The position numbers and the translations under genes are program-made. Shown piece by piece: positions 17,961 to 27,946 of a stretch of 64,000 nucleotides of DNA. The notes below the pieces were generated by a model. It worked only from the letters and a program-made list of their open reading frames with translations. It ran no database searches and had not been told where the DNA came from. Source of the DNA: CAYVTD01 sp964454445 (lineage in GTDB: Bacteria > Bacteroidota > Ignavibacteria > Kapaibacteriales > UBA2268); contig CAYVTD010000010.1 in assembly GCA_964454445.1 (NCBI GenBank), positions 1 through 64,000 on the forward strand. The letters run 5' to 3'. Each line of letters begins with the position of its first letter. Positions within the stretch are counted from its first letter, which is position 1.

Positions 17961-20900
17961 TTACAATCTGCCGTGGCAATGCTTGTATTTCTTGCCACTG
18001 CCACAGGGACAAGGATCGTTCCTGCCAATTTTTTTTTCTGTCCTTCTATAAGTTTGTACTGCCACGGGATCGCCTTCACCTTGTGGCTGAGCCTGCCTCT
18101 GCAAGAACGCAGGATTCTCCGAAGGATGCGAGAACCTCATTGTTGCAGGCGCAAATGCCGAGCGCATCTTTGGCAGGGCTGCCGCGTCGCGTTCCCTTCT
18201 ACTTTCTCTGCTAGGTTCTCGTTCAACAATTTTTGGAAAGAATTTGAATGCAAGATTGACAGATTCTTTGTTCATATTTCTAACTAATTCGATGAACAGC
18301 TTAAATGCTTCGCCCTTGTATTCCAAAAGCGGGTCTTTTTGACCATAAGAGCGGAGATGGATACCCTCTTTCAAATCGTCCATATCGCGCAGATGTTCTC
18401 GCCATTTCTCGTCGATGGTTTGCAAAACTGCTATTTTTTCGAGATGCGCCATAAATTCACTACCGAGCATTTGCTCTTTTCTGGTGTAAAACTCCTCTGC
18501 AGAATTTAAGAGCAACTGGACAAGCTCTTCTTTCTTCATTGCGAGCAGGTCGTCGTCCTTAAGCTCTAGTTCACAAAGGATATTAGAGCGGACCTCCTTT
18601 TTTAATTCCTGTATATCGCGAGTTAGCATAAAATCATCGACCCATTCCTGAGCAAAATCCTCTATATAATCGAACAACTCACCTTTTAGCCTCTCTCCGC
18701 TAAGAGCTGTTTTTCTTCTTGTGTAAACTACTTCTCGCTGCTGGTTCATCACATCGTCATATTCCAGGAGTCGCTTTCTAATTCCAAAGTTGTTTTCCTC
18801 GACTTTTTTCTGAGCCCTTTCGACAGTTTTAGTAATCATCGAATGTTGAATGGCTTCGCCTTCAGGAACTTTCAGAGTTTGCATTATTCCTGCTACCCTG
18901 TCGCTTCCAAAAAGCCGCATAAGGTTATCCTCTAAAGAAATGAAAAACTGTGAAGAACCAGGGTCGCCTTGCCTGCCTGAACGACCACGCAGCTGACGGT
19001 CGATACGGCGTGCATCGTGCCTTTCCGAACCAATGATGGCAAGTCCGCCAGCTTTACGCACTTCGTGGTCGATTTTAATATCTGTGCCTCGTCCAGCCAT
19101 ATTCGTTGCTATTGTTACGGTACCACTTCTGCCAGCTTGGGCAACGATTTCAGCTTCGCGAGCGTGCTGTTTGGCGTTTAATACATTATGAGTTATTTTC
19201 TTTCGTTTCAGCATTTTGCTTAGCACTTCCGATACTTCGACGCTTGCAGTTCCGACTAATACTGCCCTGTTTTCTTTCAATAATTTTTCGACTTCATCTA
19301 TTATAGCATTGTATTTTTCTCTTTTCGTCCGGTAGATCAAATCATCAGCATCTTCGCGAATAATTTCCCTATTCGTCGGAATAACAACAACATCAAGTTT
19401 GTAAATCTTTTCAAATTCACCAGCTTCAGTTTCGGCTGTACCAGTCATACCGGCAAGTTTCTTATAAAGACGGAAATAATTTTGAAGTGTGATTGTAGCA
19501 AAAGTTTGCGTATCTCCTTCGACTTTCACATTTTCTTTTGCCTCTATTGCCTGATGAAGCCCTTCAGAATAGCGTCTGCCTTCGAGCACTCTTCCCGTGA
19601 ACTCATCGACAATCATCACTTTTCCGTTTTGAATTACGTATTCAATATCTTTTTCATAAAGTGAATATGCCCGTAAAAGCTGTGAAACAGTGTGCAAGCG
19701 ATCGCTCTTTTCAGCATAAGCCACAACCAATTTGTCTTTTGCAATACGCTTGTCTTTATCTGCCATTTCTGTATTGCCGTCGATTTCGCTCATCAAAGTA
19801 GCAATATCCGGCAAAACAAACATATCTTTATCCTCTTGTGCAGTAGCGAGCATATCGAGACCCTTTTCCCGAAGATCTATCTGATGCGATTTTTCTTCAA
19901 TCACATAATATAATTCGTCATCGACTTCGTACATTCGCTTGCCTTTGTCCCTAAGGAAAAAAAGCTCGGTATCTTTCATTAGTTTCAGATTGGACGGCTC
20001 TTGAAAAACTTTAGCAAGCCGCTTGTGCTTCGGCAAACCGCGGGAGGCACGCAAAAGATACATCCCTGCCAAGTCTATATCTTCTTTTTTATCGGATTTG
20101 AGCAATTCTTCTGCATCGGCAACAATTTTTGTTACGAGCCTTGTCTGTGCCTGAACAAGACGCTCTATACGGGGTTTCATCTCGGTAAATGTTTCGTCTT
20201 GTGCCTGCTTAATCGGACCGGAAATAATCAGAGGAGTTCTTGCCTCGTCGATTAATACAGAGTCCACTTCATCAACTATTGCAAAATAATGCTCGCGTTG
20301 CACCATCTGCTCCTGTTCGACTACCATATTATCACGAAGATAATCGAAGCCAAATTCGTTGTTTGTGCCATAAGTAATATCACAATTATAAAGTTTCTTT
20401 CGCTTGCTGCTCTCCATATTGCTTTGAATGGCGCCAACGCTAACCCCGAGGAAATCATAAACGGGCATCATCCATTCGGCATCTCGACGGGCAAGATAAT
20501 CGTTTACAGTTACAAGATGAGCGCCACGCCCGGGAAGTGAGTTTAAATAGAGGGGCATTACTGCAACGAGCGTTTTGCCTTCTCCCGTTGCCATTTCAGA
20601 TATTCTGCCTTGATGGAGAACCACTCCGCCAATCAACTGCACATCATAAGGTACCATATTCCAAACATCACTATTGCCAGCATATTCGTATCGGTGTTGT
20701 GCATCTCGAAGTCGTCTGCAGGCTTGCTTGACAACAGCATAAGCCTCAGGCAAAATGTCGTCGAGAATATCGGCAATTATTTTATGGGTTTCATTGTTTA
20801 TCTCTTTGATTCTGTCATAAATATTGGAGGTTTCTGCAGAATTTAACGCTTCCTCGCGAAGACGCTTTTGCAAAGTGGCTTTTTCCTCGTCAAGTTCCAG

Positions 20901-21071
20901 CGTTCCGTCAGCTATTATTTTACGAAATTCCGGAGTCTTTGCCTTTATTTCATCGTCGGTAAGCGATTCATATTCTTCATATATTTCATTGATTTCTTCG
21001 ATTATGGGCATTATTAACTTAATGTCTTTATCGTGTTTCGAGCCAAAGAGTTTTGTGATAAAATCGAGCAT
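17961..21071 (-). CDS. secA: Preprotein translocase ATPase SecA
   Basis: A 1036-residue SecA, the motor of the Sec pathway, needed for export of all the signal-peptide proteins in this window. Motifs include Walker [27 protein letters not shown], the second ATPase motifs [10 protein letters not shown] and [14 protein letters not shown], the helical scaffold with the two-helix finger, and a C-terminal zinc module [15 protein letters not shown] that binds SecB or phospholipids. The length over 1000 residues, from insertions in the first nucleotide-binding domain (about 290-400), is usual for Bacteroidota. Confidence 0.98.
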   Translation of the reverse strand: MLDFITKLFGSKHDKDIKLIMPIIEEINEIYEEYESLTDDEIKAKTPEFRKIIADGTLELDEEKATLQKRLREEALNSAETSNIYDRIKEINNETHKIIADILDDILPEAYAVVKQACRRLRDAQHRYEYAGNSDVWNMVPYDVQLIGGVVLHQGRISEMATGEGKTLVAVMPLYLNSLPGRGAHLVTVNDYLARRDAEWMMPVYDFLGVSVGAIQSNMESSKRKKLYNCDITYGTNNEFGFDYLRDNMVVEQEQMVQREHYFAIVDEVDSVLIDEARTPLIISGPIKQAQDETFTEMKPRIERLVQAQTRLVTKIVADAEELLKSDKKEDIDLAGMYLLRASRGLPKHKRLAKVFQEPSNLKLMKDTELFFLRDKGKRMYEVDDELYYVIEEKSHQIDLREKGLDMLATAQEDKDMFVLPDIATLMSEIDGNTEMADKDKRIAKDKLVVAYAEKSDRLHTVSQLLRAYSLYEKDIEYVIQNGKVMIVDEFTGRVLEGRRYSEGLHQAIEAKENVKVEGDTQTFATITLQNYFRLYKKLAGMTGTAETEAGEFEKIYKLDVVVIPTNREIIREDADDLIYRTKREKYNAIIDEVEKLLKENRAVLVGTASVEVSEVLSKMLKRKKITHNVLNAKQHAREAEIVAQAGRSGTVTIATNMAGRGTDIKIDHEVRKAGGLAIIGSERHDARRIDRQLRGRSGRQGDPGSSQFFISLEDNLMRLFGSDRVAGIMQTLKVPEGEAIQHSMITKTVERAQKKVEENNFGIRKRLLEYDDVMNQQREVVYTRRKTALSGERLKGELFDYIEDFAQEWVDDFMLTRDIQELKKEVRSNILCELELKDDDLLAMKKEELVQLLLNSAEEFYTRKEQMLGSEFMAHLEKIAVLQTIDEKWREHLRDMDDLKEGIHLRSYGQKDPLLEYKGEAFKLFIELVRNMNKESVNLAFKFFPKIVEREPSRESRRERDAAALPKMRSAFAPATMRFSHPSENPAFLQRQAQPQGEGDPVAVQTYRRTEKKIGRNDPCPCGSGKKYKHCHGRL

Positions 21072-21162
21072 TTGTCTGATTCTTTTTTAGTTATTAACAC
21101 ATATTAATATTAAGACGATTAGTAAAATAATGAATTTTAGAAGACGGATAATTTAGGATAAA

Positions 21163-21558
21163 ATGAAAAGATTCATTATTTTTACCTTTATGATGAAAAC
21201 AATACATATTATATTGCTGCTATCTGCATTAATGATCTTAGCATCTTGCGAGGAATGTAAATTCGAATCTATTTCTACTGAAGAATTGCCAATGGCGCAC
21301 ATTCAACAGGAATATTATGCAAAAATTACGACAAAGCAAACCTGCCCAGCTTTCGCAAAATATTGCATTATCAAAGAAGGCTCGCTTCCTGATGGATTTA
21401 GCATCAACGACGATGGCGAAATTAAAGGCATACCTATCCGCCAAGGAATTTGGAAGTTTACTGTATTAGTAGAGATTTGCTTCGCAGCGCAAAATGGCTT
21501 CGATGCTGATTGCCACTGGCGAACCGCAGGTTTTTCTATCGAGGTCTTGCCGTATTAG
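21163..21558 (+). CDS. Lipoprotein with a putative Ig (He_PIG-like) domain
   Basis: A 131-residue protein with a signal peptide and lipobox LASC at residue 29 (ILLLSALMILASCEECKF); a start ten codons later is also possible. The mature part resembles a single He_PIG domain: the pattern GSLPDGFSINDDGEIKGIP followed by GIWKFTVLV is the hallmark 'LPxGLsl..G.isGtP..G.y.ftV'. Six cysteines in the mature part suggest disulfides and an extracytoplasmic location. Its stop overlaps, by three bases, the end of the convergent restriction pseudogene. Confidence 0.75.
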   Translation: MKRFIIFTFMMKTIHIILLLSALMILASCEECKFESISTEELPMAHIQQEYYAKITTKQTCPAFAKYCIIKEGSLPDGFSINDDGEIKGIPIRQGIWKFTVLVEICFAAQNGFDADCHWRTAGFSIEVLPY

Positions 21559-22588
21559 TAGTTATCTATATCAAATTCTATCCTGCTTTGAATTACGATT
21601 TCACTAAGAATTTCGCTTAGATAGCCTTGTTTGAAACAATCTGTAAACATATCAACCAAAGAAGGTATATTAATTATTTCTTCAATACAATTCATATATT
21701 TTTCAACAATTTCATTGATTGAATATAATTTAATCGCGTTATTCTTGATTTTATCAAGAAGCAAATCGTTTGGCAGATTAGATTTGATAACAAAAGTAAT
21801 AGGATATTTCAGAATCTTGTCAATGTCTAAAAAATACTTTTTAAAATATAGAGTTTCCGATACTTGAAAAAATCTTCCAAGAGGTTTCATAACAAAATCA
21901 ATTCCACCATCATTTGAATTTGCTCTACCAGTTTTATATAGCTTCAAATTCTCTTGATTTAATGAATCCATATCAAAACCCCAATAAATATGCTGGTCGT
22001 GATAGTAGTATTTAAGAATAGCATAACTGACAATTTCAAAAAGACGTGCATCGACATTCGGAGCAAGTAAATCAATAATAAAACTCTTAGCTTTTCTATG
22101 AGAGGATTTTTCAATTCTTTGCAGCTCTTCGCAAGTTTTTACGAATCGTAGAAAGGCATCTTGCTTAGTTTTTATATATTCATCTATTATCTCAATAATA
22201 ACCTTTGCAATGTTTAAAGTTTTTTTCCAATATAAATTTTTAATAAATTCTCATTAATCCAATACCTGTTTGTGTCAAGTTTGCGAAGAATTGGAATAAA
22301 TTCATTTTCAGGGAAAAATTTCTTGAATTCAGAGTTCATTCTATTGTTCAAAGCATGGTTCTGCGATTTGCTTCCGAATGGCAATTCACGCTGACGTAAT
22401 AATAACTTTTGAAATATTGCGCCTTCGTATTGAGAATAATCACCTTTAATACTAAATCCTTTGTCTGCAGAACGAGTTTTTTCGTTGATATATTTTATTA
22501 AATAGCTTTTCTCGAAAATTTCAATAGCATTACTTTTAAAATTTTTGTTTAAAATATTCCTGATCTTTTCAGTAAATGAGTGTTCCAT
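21555..22588 (-). pseudogene. Probable type II restriction endonuclease, frameshifted
   Basis: Two frames join into one 344-residue protein if a single base is added to the A7 run at 22220-22226. Frame one runs 22588-22214 (MEHSFTEKIRNIL ... IGKKL, stop); frame two is open from 22250 to 21555. The second frame reads on from the run as TLNIAKVIIEIIDEYIKT and includes NDGGIDFVMKPLGRFFQVSE, which resembles a PD-(D/E)XK nuclease core. It follows the methyltransferase gene by 7 bases on the same strand, the usual R-M arrangement. I do not recognise a specific enzyme family. The shift may be a real inactivation, phase variation at a homopolymer, or a sequencing error. Confidence 0.65.
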
Positions 22589-22595
22589 AATAATC

Positions 22596-23446
22596 TCAAA
22601 AAAGTTTCAAATTTAAGTTAGCATAATTCCTTTCTGACTCAAAAGTCCTTGTTTCTTTTACAAGACTTACACCTTTATATTCTTTTGCTAGACCCAACCT
22701 ACGAAGACCAATTTTAATATAGTCCTCTTGAATATCTATACCGATTGAATTTCTTCCTAATTGCTGTGCAACAAAGGAAGTAGTAAAAGTGCCAGAAAAG
22801 GGCCTAAAACTAAATCGCCTGGGCTCGAACTTGCCTTGATTATTCTTTCCAGCAGTGCAATAGGCTTTTGTGTTGGATGATTTTCATATTCATCCATTCT
22901 ATATCTAACTCTTGGGAATTCCCACACATTTCCAGGTACTTTTTTCGTATTATAGACAGCAGGCACAGATTTCCGATAATCTATTAATTTACGCTTTGCC
23001 CCCGTTTTTGCTTCTATTAAAATTTCATTATTATTAAAAGTGTATTGTTCTTTGTTTTTAACACAAAAAAGTATAGGTTCATACATAGACCCAAAGTGCT
23101 TTTTTGCTTGAACGCCTGAACTATCATAATACCACACTATTCGTGATAAAACATGTATTTTATTTCTAACAAAAATATCAAAATAAGGCATATATTGCGT
23201 AGCAGTCATTACATAAAAAGAGCCATTTGGTTTTAGTTTTTTTATGCAAAGGTCAAGCCAAATATAGCTCCAGGTTAAATAATCTTCTTCGCTTTTCCAC
23301 TTGTCTAAATAACCATTAAAATTCTTTCCGATATTGTAGGGCGGATCTGAAAAAATTAAATCTATCGAGCTATCAGGGATAATCTTAATTGCTTCTATAG
23401 CATCACCATAGATGATTTTATGTTTCTCGTTTTCAAATATTTCCAT
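22596..23446 (-). pseudogene. DNA adenine methyltransferase (YhdJ-like, beta class), frameshifted
   Basis: Encodes an N6-adenine methyltransferase very like E. coli YhdJ: catalytic SDPPYNIGKNF, SRIVWYYDSSGVQAKKH, KVPGNVWEFPRVRY and MDEYENHPTQKP are near-identical in my memory of that family. At 22795-22806 the frame breaks: after SSPGDLVLGPF it turns to nonsense, while the next frame continues SGTFTTSFVAQQLGRNSIGI to a stop at 22596, giving about 283 residues when joined. The break falls in SAM-binding motif I (DPFxG) and also removes its Asp, so a single inserted base would not restore the consensus. YhdJ modifies ATGCAT; the same target here is only a guess. Start ATG 23446 is preferred over a TTG six bases upstream. 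Confidence 0.8.
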
Positions 23447-23757
23447 AATCAAATCTTTTCATCATTAATACTTGTGCAAAATACAAAAAAAGTGTAAATT
23501 CTAGTATTGACAGTTCTAGAAAAATGACAAAATAGTATTAATGAAAACACTTTTTAATTATCTTTCAAAAAAATGAATTATCTTTAATTAAAACTAATCA
23601 GCAATCTCCACTTTTTTATTCTCGGTTTTCTACGAAATTTTTATTAATTTTATAAGTTGAAATATGAGGAATATTCAAAAATGCTTTAAATCTAAATAAA
23701 TACACTAATTTTTTTGGAAATATCAATTTAATCGAACTATCAAAATGGGGGTAAATA
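23447..23757. other. AT-rich divergent intergenic region
   Basis: About 310 bases between the divergent methyltransferase and PorE-like genes. It must hold both promoters, but I see no clear consensus, hairpin or repeat in it. A GGGGG stretch just before 23758 may act as the ribosome site. Confidence 0.5.
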
Positions 23758-25515
23758 ATGCGAACTACATCCGTTGTAATTTTGCTTTTCATATCAAGTT
23801 TACTGATTTATGCCGAAAGCTATCAAGAGTTTTACGACAAAGCGATGCAATACTTTAACGAAAAAAAACATAAAGAAGCAATAGAACTTTTCAATAAAGC
23901 AGAAAAACTCGACACAAACAAAGCAAATCTCTATTTCACGCGGGGCGAATGTAAATTTCAAATTGGTAATAAAGAGGGGGCTTGCATCGATTGGATTAAT
24001 TCTTACGAAAAAGGCAGTAGCCAGGCTTACGAGAAAATCCAACAATATTGCATTAGCGATGACCAGAAACGAATTAATCTCGGGCGAGGAGTGAACAGCG
24101 AAGCAGTAGAGATTGGTCCTATTATTTCGCCCGACGGTAAGACCCTGTATTTTTGCCGCGGTGGTCATCCACAAAATATTGGCCCGATGAAAAATCAAGA
24201 TATTTGGTATTCCACTCTGGACGAAAACGGCAATTGGTCGGAGGCAATCAATATAGGTCAACCATTAAACAATGCTTTTGCCAACCACGTTCAATCTGTA
24301 TCCCCTGACGGCAATACACTTTTAGTCGGCAACTCTTACGAATTCCCAAATAATGATTATGCTCCTTGCATCACTCATCGCATTCGCGATGGCTGGTCCA
24401 AGCCGGAAAAACTTAATATTGAAGATTTTCATAATTTGGGAAACTATCTCGAATGTTGCCTTACCGACGACGGTAAAACTCTGCTGATGGCTATGCAAAG
24501 ACGCGAGACTTATGGAGAAGGCGATATTTATGTTTCATTTAGAAAAGAAGACGGCTCTTGGACAAAACCTATGTCTTTGGGACCGATTATAAATACTACA
24601 AAAGACGAGACCTCGCCATTTCTTGCTTCCGACGGGCAAACACTCTATTTTTCTTCACGTGGTCATCATGGTTTCGGCGATTCTGATGTGTTTATGTCCA
24701 CTCGGCTCGATAGTACTTGGAAAAATTGGACGAAGCCACGCAATCTTGGCTATTTGATTAATTCGCCAGGCTTCGATGGCTTCTATCGTATTCCTGCCTC
24801 GGGCGATTATGCCTATTTTGCATCGCATTTTCAAGCAATTGGGGCAGTCGATATCTTTAAAATAAAGCTTCCTGAAACTGCAAAACCTAAACCAGTTTTG
24901 CTTATTTCAGGCAAAGTTTTAAATGCAAAGACAAAAGAACCTGTGCCAGCGCTTGTTTACTACGAAACATTGCGCGATGGCAAAGAAGCAGGCATTGCCC
25001 GCTCTAATCCCATTTCTGGCGAATATAAAATCACTCTACCCGCTGGCGAAAAATATGGTTTCCGTGCCGAAGCACAAGGTTTCCTTTCGATTAACGACAA
25101 TATCGACGCCACAAAAGTTGATAAATACATTGAATTAGAGCGTAATCTCGAGCTTTCGCCCATTGAAAAAGACCTTTCTATCAAACTCAACAATCTTTTC
25201 TTTGCTTTTGCCAGTACCGAGCTATCTAACGAATCTTATCCCGAACTAAGACGCCTTGTAAAATTCCTCAAAGAAAACCCTAAAGTAACATTTGAGGTGC
25301 AAGGACATACCGACAACGTCGGTTCAGCAGAAAGAAATATGGAGTTATCCAACGAACGTGCGCAAAAAGTTGCCGATTTCCTTGTTGGAGATGGCATTGA
25401 AAAGAATAGAATGCACGTCGTTGGTTTCGGAATGACAAAACCCGTCGCCAGCAACAGTTCTGCCGAAGGAAGGCAAAAAAATAGAAGAGTCGAGTTCAAA
25501 ATTATCGACAAATAA
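23758..25515 (+). CDS. PorE-like TPR / beta-propeller / CRD / OmpA-domain protein
   Basis: A 585-residue envelope protein with a signal peptide (MRTTSVVILLFISSLLIYA). Order of domains: TPR repeats at about 20-95 (EFYDKAMQYFNEKKHKEAIELF), PD40/WD40-like propeller repeats at about 120-370 (ISPDGKTLYFCRG, SVSPDGNTLLVG, ASDGQTLYFSSRG), a carboxypeptidase-regulatory-like domain at about 380-450 (ISGKVLNAKTKEPVPA), and a C-terminal OmpA peptidoglycan-binding domain (EVQGHTDNVGSAERNMELSNERA). This order is that of PorE, a T9SS component of Porphyromonas. PorE is a lipoprotein, whereas no lipobox cysteine is seen here. A T9SS role is inferred from architecture and from the T9SS cargo at 28-31 kb. Confidence 0.85.
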   Translation: MRTTSVVILLFISSLLIYAESYQEFYDKAMQYFNEKKHKEAIELFNKAEKLDTNKANLYFTRGECKFQIGNKEGACIDWINSYEKGSSQAYEKIQQYCISDDQKRINLGRGVNSEAVEIGPIISPDGKTLYFCRGGHPQNIGPMKNQDIWYSTLDENGNWSEAINIGQPLNNAFANHVQSVSPDGNTLLVGNSYEFPNNDYAPCITHRIRDGWSKPEKLNIEDFHNLGNYLECCLTDDGKTLLMAMQRRETYGEGDIYVSFRKEDGSWTKPMSLGPIINTTKDETSPFLASDGQTLYFSSRGHHGFGDSDVFMSTRLDSTWKNWTKPRNLGYLINSPGFDGFYRIPASGDYAYFASHFQAIGAVDIFKIKLPETAKPKPVLLISGKVLNAKTKEPVPALVYYETLRDGKEAGIARSNPISGEYKITLPAGEKYGFRAEAQGFLSINDNIDATKVDKYIELERNLELSPIEKDLSIKLNNLFFAFASTELSNESYPELRRLVKFLKENPKVTFEVQGHTDNVGSAERNMELSNERAQKVADFLVGDGIEKNRMHVVGFGMTKPVASNSSAEGRQKNRRVEFKIIDK

Positions 25516-25531
25516 AAAAAACGGAGATATT

Positions 25532-26617
25532 ATGCAAATTGGAATTGTAGGACTTTCATATTCTGGAAAAACAACTTTTTTTCAAACTTTGACCGAAACT
25601 ATGCTCAGCCCCGATGCTTTGCAAAAAAGAGACGCTAATCAAGCAGTTGTGAAAGTTAAGGATAAACGTCTCGACATCCTGACCGCTATGTTTAACCCCA
25701 AGAAACAGGTATTTGCAACTATTGAAATAGTCGATCTTGCAGGCTTGCAAAAAGGAGAATCCAGCGGTAAGTCGTTTACATCAGATTTCCTCAATAAAGT
25801 CAAGACAAACGACGCTTTAATCCATGTTGTTCGCGGATTTCGAGACGAAAACGTGCCTCATCCCGATGGTTCTGTCGATATGATACGCGATATCCGCACC
25901 CTCGAAGAAGAATTTCTTTTCGCAGATATGGCTTTCATCGAGAGTCGCCTCGAAAAGATAGAAAAAGACATAAAAAGACCGAAATCGAAAGAGCAAGCTG
26001 AAAAAGAGAAAAAAGTGATGGAAAAATGGAACCTCCAAATTCAAAATGAAATGCCTCTTCGCTATCTCGAAATGGACATCGACGAGCTTTATTTCGCCAA
26101 AAACTATCAGGCACTCTCAGCAAAACCCTTGCTAATAGCACTAAATCTCGACGAAGAAGACATAAATGATGCCGAAAAGATTTTAAATGACATAAAAAAG
26201 CAGATTACCGGTAAAAGAATTGCCATCGAGCCTTTTTTTGCAAAAATCGAAATGGAATTGGTGCAGCTCGACGACGACGAAAAGCAAATTTTTATGGAAG
26301 AATATGGCATAGATGAATCCGCTCTCGAGCGCTTGGTTCGGGCTGCTTACGAATTGCTCGGCTTGCAATCATTTTTCACCGTCGGCGAGGACGAATGCCG
26401 TGCCTGGACTATTAAAAAAGGAATGACCGCACAAGAGGCAGCAGGAGTTATACACACAGATTTTTACAACAAGTTCATACGCGCCGAAGTCGTGGCATAT
26501 AACGATTTTCTCGAGCATAAAACCTTCGCAAAATGCAAAGAAGCGGGTTGCTTCCGCCTCGAAGGAAAAGATTATATCGTCAAAGACGGCGATATTTTAC
26601 ACGTGAGGCACGGATAG
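25532..26617 (+). CDS. ychF: Redox/ribosome-associated GTPase YchF (Obg-like ATPase)
   Basis: A 361-residue Obg-family P-loop NTPase that prefers ATP. G1 is GLSYSGKTTFF, G3 is DLAGLQKGESSGKSF, and the G4 position reads NLDEED rather than NKxD, matching the YchF specificity for ATP. A coiled-coil insertion (about 130-170, KDIKRPKSKEQAEKEKK) and a C-terminal TGS domain (FFTVGEDECRAWTIKKG ... GKDYIVKDGDILHVRHG) complete the family layout. A CGGAGA site precedes the ATG. Its stop abuts the start of the next gene. Confidence 0.93.
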   Translation: MQIGIVGLSYSGKTTFFQTLTETMLSPDALQKRDANQAVVKVKDKRLDILTAMFNPKKQVFATIEIVDLAGLQKGESSGKSFTSDFLNKVKTNDALIHVVRGFRDENVPHPDGSVDMIRDIRTLEEEFLFADMAFIESRLEKIEKDIKRPKSKEQAEKEKKVMEKWNLQIQNEMPLRYLEMDIDELYFAKNYQALSAKPLLIALNLDEEDINDAEKILNDIKKQITGKRIAIEPFFAKIEMELVQLDDDEKQIFMEEYGIDESALERLVRAAYELLGLQSFFTVGEDECRAWTIKKGMTAQEAAGVIHTDFYNKFIRAEVVAYNDFLEHKTFAKCKEAGCFRLEGKDYIVKDGDILHVRHG

Positions 26618-27394
26618 ATGCTGAAAAATTATAACGCTTCTGATGTCCAAAGCATTACCTTTGGGAAGACTACTTCAGGCTCAATAGAAATGGTGGAAAT
26701 TCCTACAGGAACTTTTCAGATGGGAGAGATAAGCATAGCTACAGCTACTCCTGTCCATACTGTAAATATCACAAAAGCATTTTATATGGGGAAATATGAA
26801 ATAACCCAAAAGCAATATGCGGATGTTATAGGTTCTAACCCAAGCAGTTTTGCCGGAAACGACAGCCTACCTGTAGAGCAGGTTAGCTGGTACGATGCAG
26901 TCCAATTTTGTAATGAACTATCAAAGAAAGAGGGTTTGGAGCAATGCTATACTTTGGAAGGAGTAGAAGAATGGCGTTGCGATTTCGATAAGAAAGGATA
27001 CCGCTTACCGACAGAAGCCGAATGGGAATATGCCTGCCGCGCCGGTACATTGACAGATTATTATTCTGGAACAACAGAATCCCAATGTGCTTCGATAGCA
27101 TGGTATGATCATAATTCCAACAGCACAACTCATCCGGTTGGTCAGAAGATAGCAAATAAATTCGGTTTATACGATATGTCCGGTAATGTTTATGAATGGT
27201 GCTGGGATTGGTTATCAAGTTATGTCGCAGGCTCTTTCGATGACCCGACTGGTCCTAATAATGGCTCTTATCGTGTTATACGCGGCGGCTCGTGGTACAA
27301 TGATGCGCCGAACTGCTGTTCTGCTTACCGCAACTTCAATTTTTCTGATACTCGTAACAGCCTCAACGGTTTTCGAGTTGTGAGGACAAAATAG
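26618..27394 (+). CDS. SUMF1/FGE-fold domain protein lacking the catalytic cysteine pair
   Basis: A 258-residue protein of the formylglycine-generating-enzyme/C-type-lectin fold: EIPTGTFQMGE, KYEITQKQYADVIG, PVEQVSWYDAVQFCNELS, GYRLPTEAEWEYACRAGT, FGLYDMSGNVYEWCWDW and RVIRGGSWYNDAP. True FGE has a Cys-x4-Cys near the C terminus; here only CC (PNCCSAYRN) is present, so sulfatase activation is doubtful and a binding or structural role is more likely. There is no signal peptide although the family is often secreted. The first 25 residues (NASDVQSITFGKTT) resemble a linker of a longer envelope protein, so this may be a 5'-truncated gene. ATG begins directly after the ychF stop. Confidence 0.8.
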   Translation: MLKNYNASDVQSITFGKTTSGSIEMVEIPTGTFQMGEISIATATPVHTVNITKAFYMGKYEITQKQYADVIGSNPSSFAGNDSLPVEQVSWYDAVQFCNELSKKEGLEQCYTLEGVEEWRCDFDKKGYRLPTEAEWEYACRAGTLTDYYSGTTESQCASIAWYDHNSNSTTHPVGQKIANKFGLYDMSGNVYEWCWDWLSSYVAGSFDDPTGPNNGSYRVIRGGSWYNDAPNCCSAYRNFNFSDTRNSLNGFRVVRTK

Positions 27395-27536
27395 TTATCC
27401 TTTTAATTCAAAAAAGAAGAGCTATTTCTTAAGAAATGCAAATATAAATTTAGAAAAATTAAGATTTATGTTCAGATTGTCATTTGAAAATATATGGACA
27501 GCAAGTAGAAAGGCAAGGGAGGGGGAAAGAAGTGTC

Positions 27537-27888
27537 CCCACCTTGCTTGCTGATGTAATCCCCCTGCCCCCTTATAAATAAGGGGGTTAATACAAGACTA
27601 ATTTGATCATCAAAAAGCCCTCCTTACTTGCTGATGTAATCCACCTGCCACCTTATAAATAAGGGGGTTAATACAAGACTAATTTGATCATCAAAAAGTT
27701 CCCCTTGCTTGCTGATGTAAACCCCCTACCACCTTATAAATAAGGGGGTTAATACAAGACTAATTTGATCATCAAAAAGTTCCCCTTGCTTGCTGATGTA
27801 AACCCCCTACCACCTTATAAATAAGGGGGTTAATACAAGACTAATTTGATCATCAAAAAGCCCCCCTTACTTGCAAGGGGAGTTGGGG
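27537..27888. repeat. 81-bp tandem repeat array, four units plus partial
   Basis: The start of each unit, CCTT(G/A)CTTGCTGATG, recurs at 27541, 27622, 27703 and 27784, exactly 81 bases apart, with a truncated fifth start at 27865. Units are nearly identical, with a handful of substitutions. Each contains CTTATAAATAAGGGGG, which in the first unit forms a 9-bp hairpin CCCCCTTAT/ATAAGGGGG with a 2-base loop, then TTAATACAAGACTAATTTGATCATC. It is flanked by G- and C-rich sequence related to the elements at 12.0 and 41.0 kb. No coding frame is supported. Confidence 0.9.
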
Positions 27889-27946
27889 GGATACAAAAAT
27901 GTGTTTACTTTTTAAAAATTATAATTTCATTCTGCTGAATGAATAT

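Noticed and set aside
22596..23446. Idea that ATGCAT, the YhdJ target, is avoided in the window
   Set aside because: ATGCAT occurs several times (for example near 36244, 44634, 55022 and 56106), so no avoidance is apparent.
26618..27394. Annotation as a true formylglycine-generating enzyme
   Set aside because: The Cys-x4-Cys active-site pair is missing; only the fold is supported.
27537..27888. Regularly spaced repeats considered as a CRISPR array
   Set aside because: The whole 81-base unit repeats with few changes; there are no distinct spacers and no cas genes nearby.
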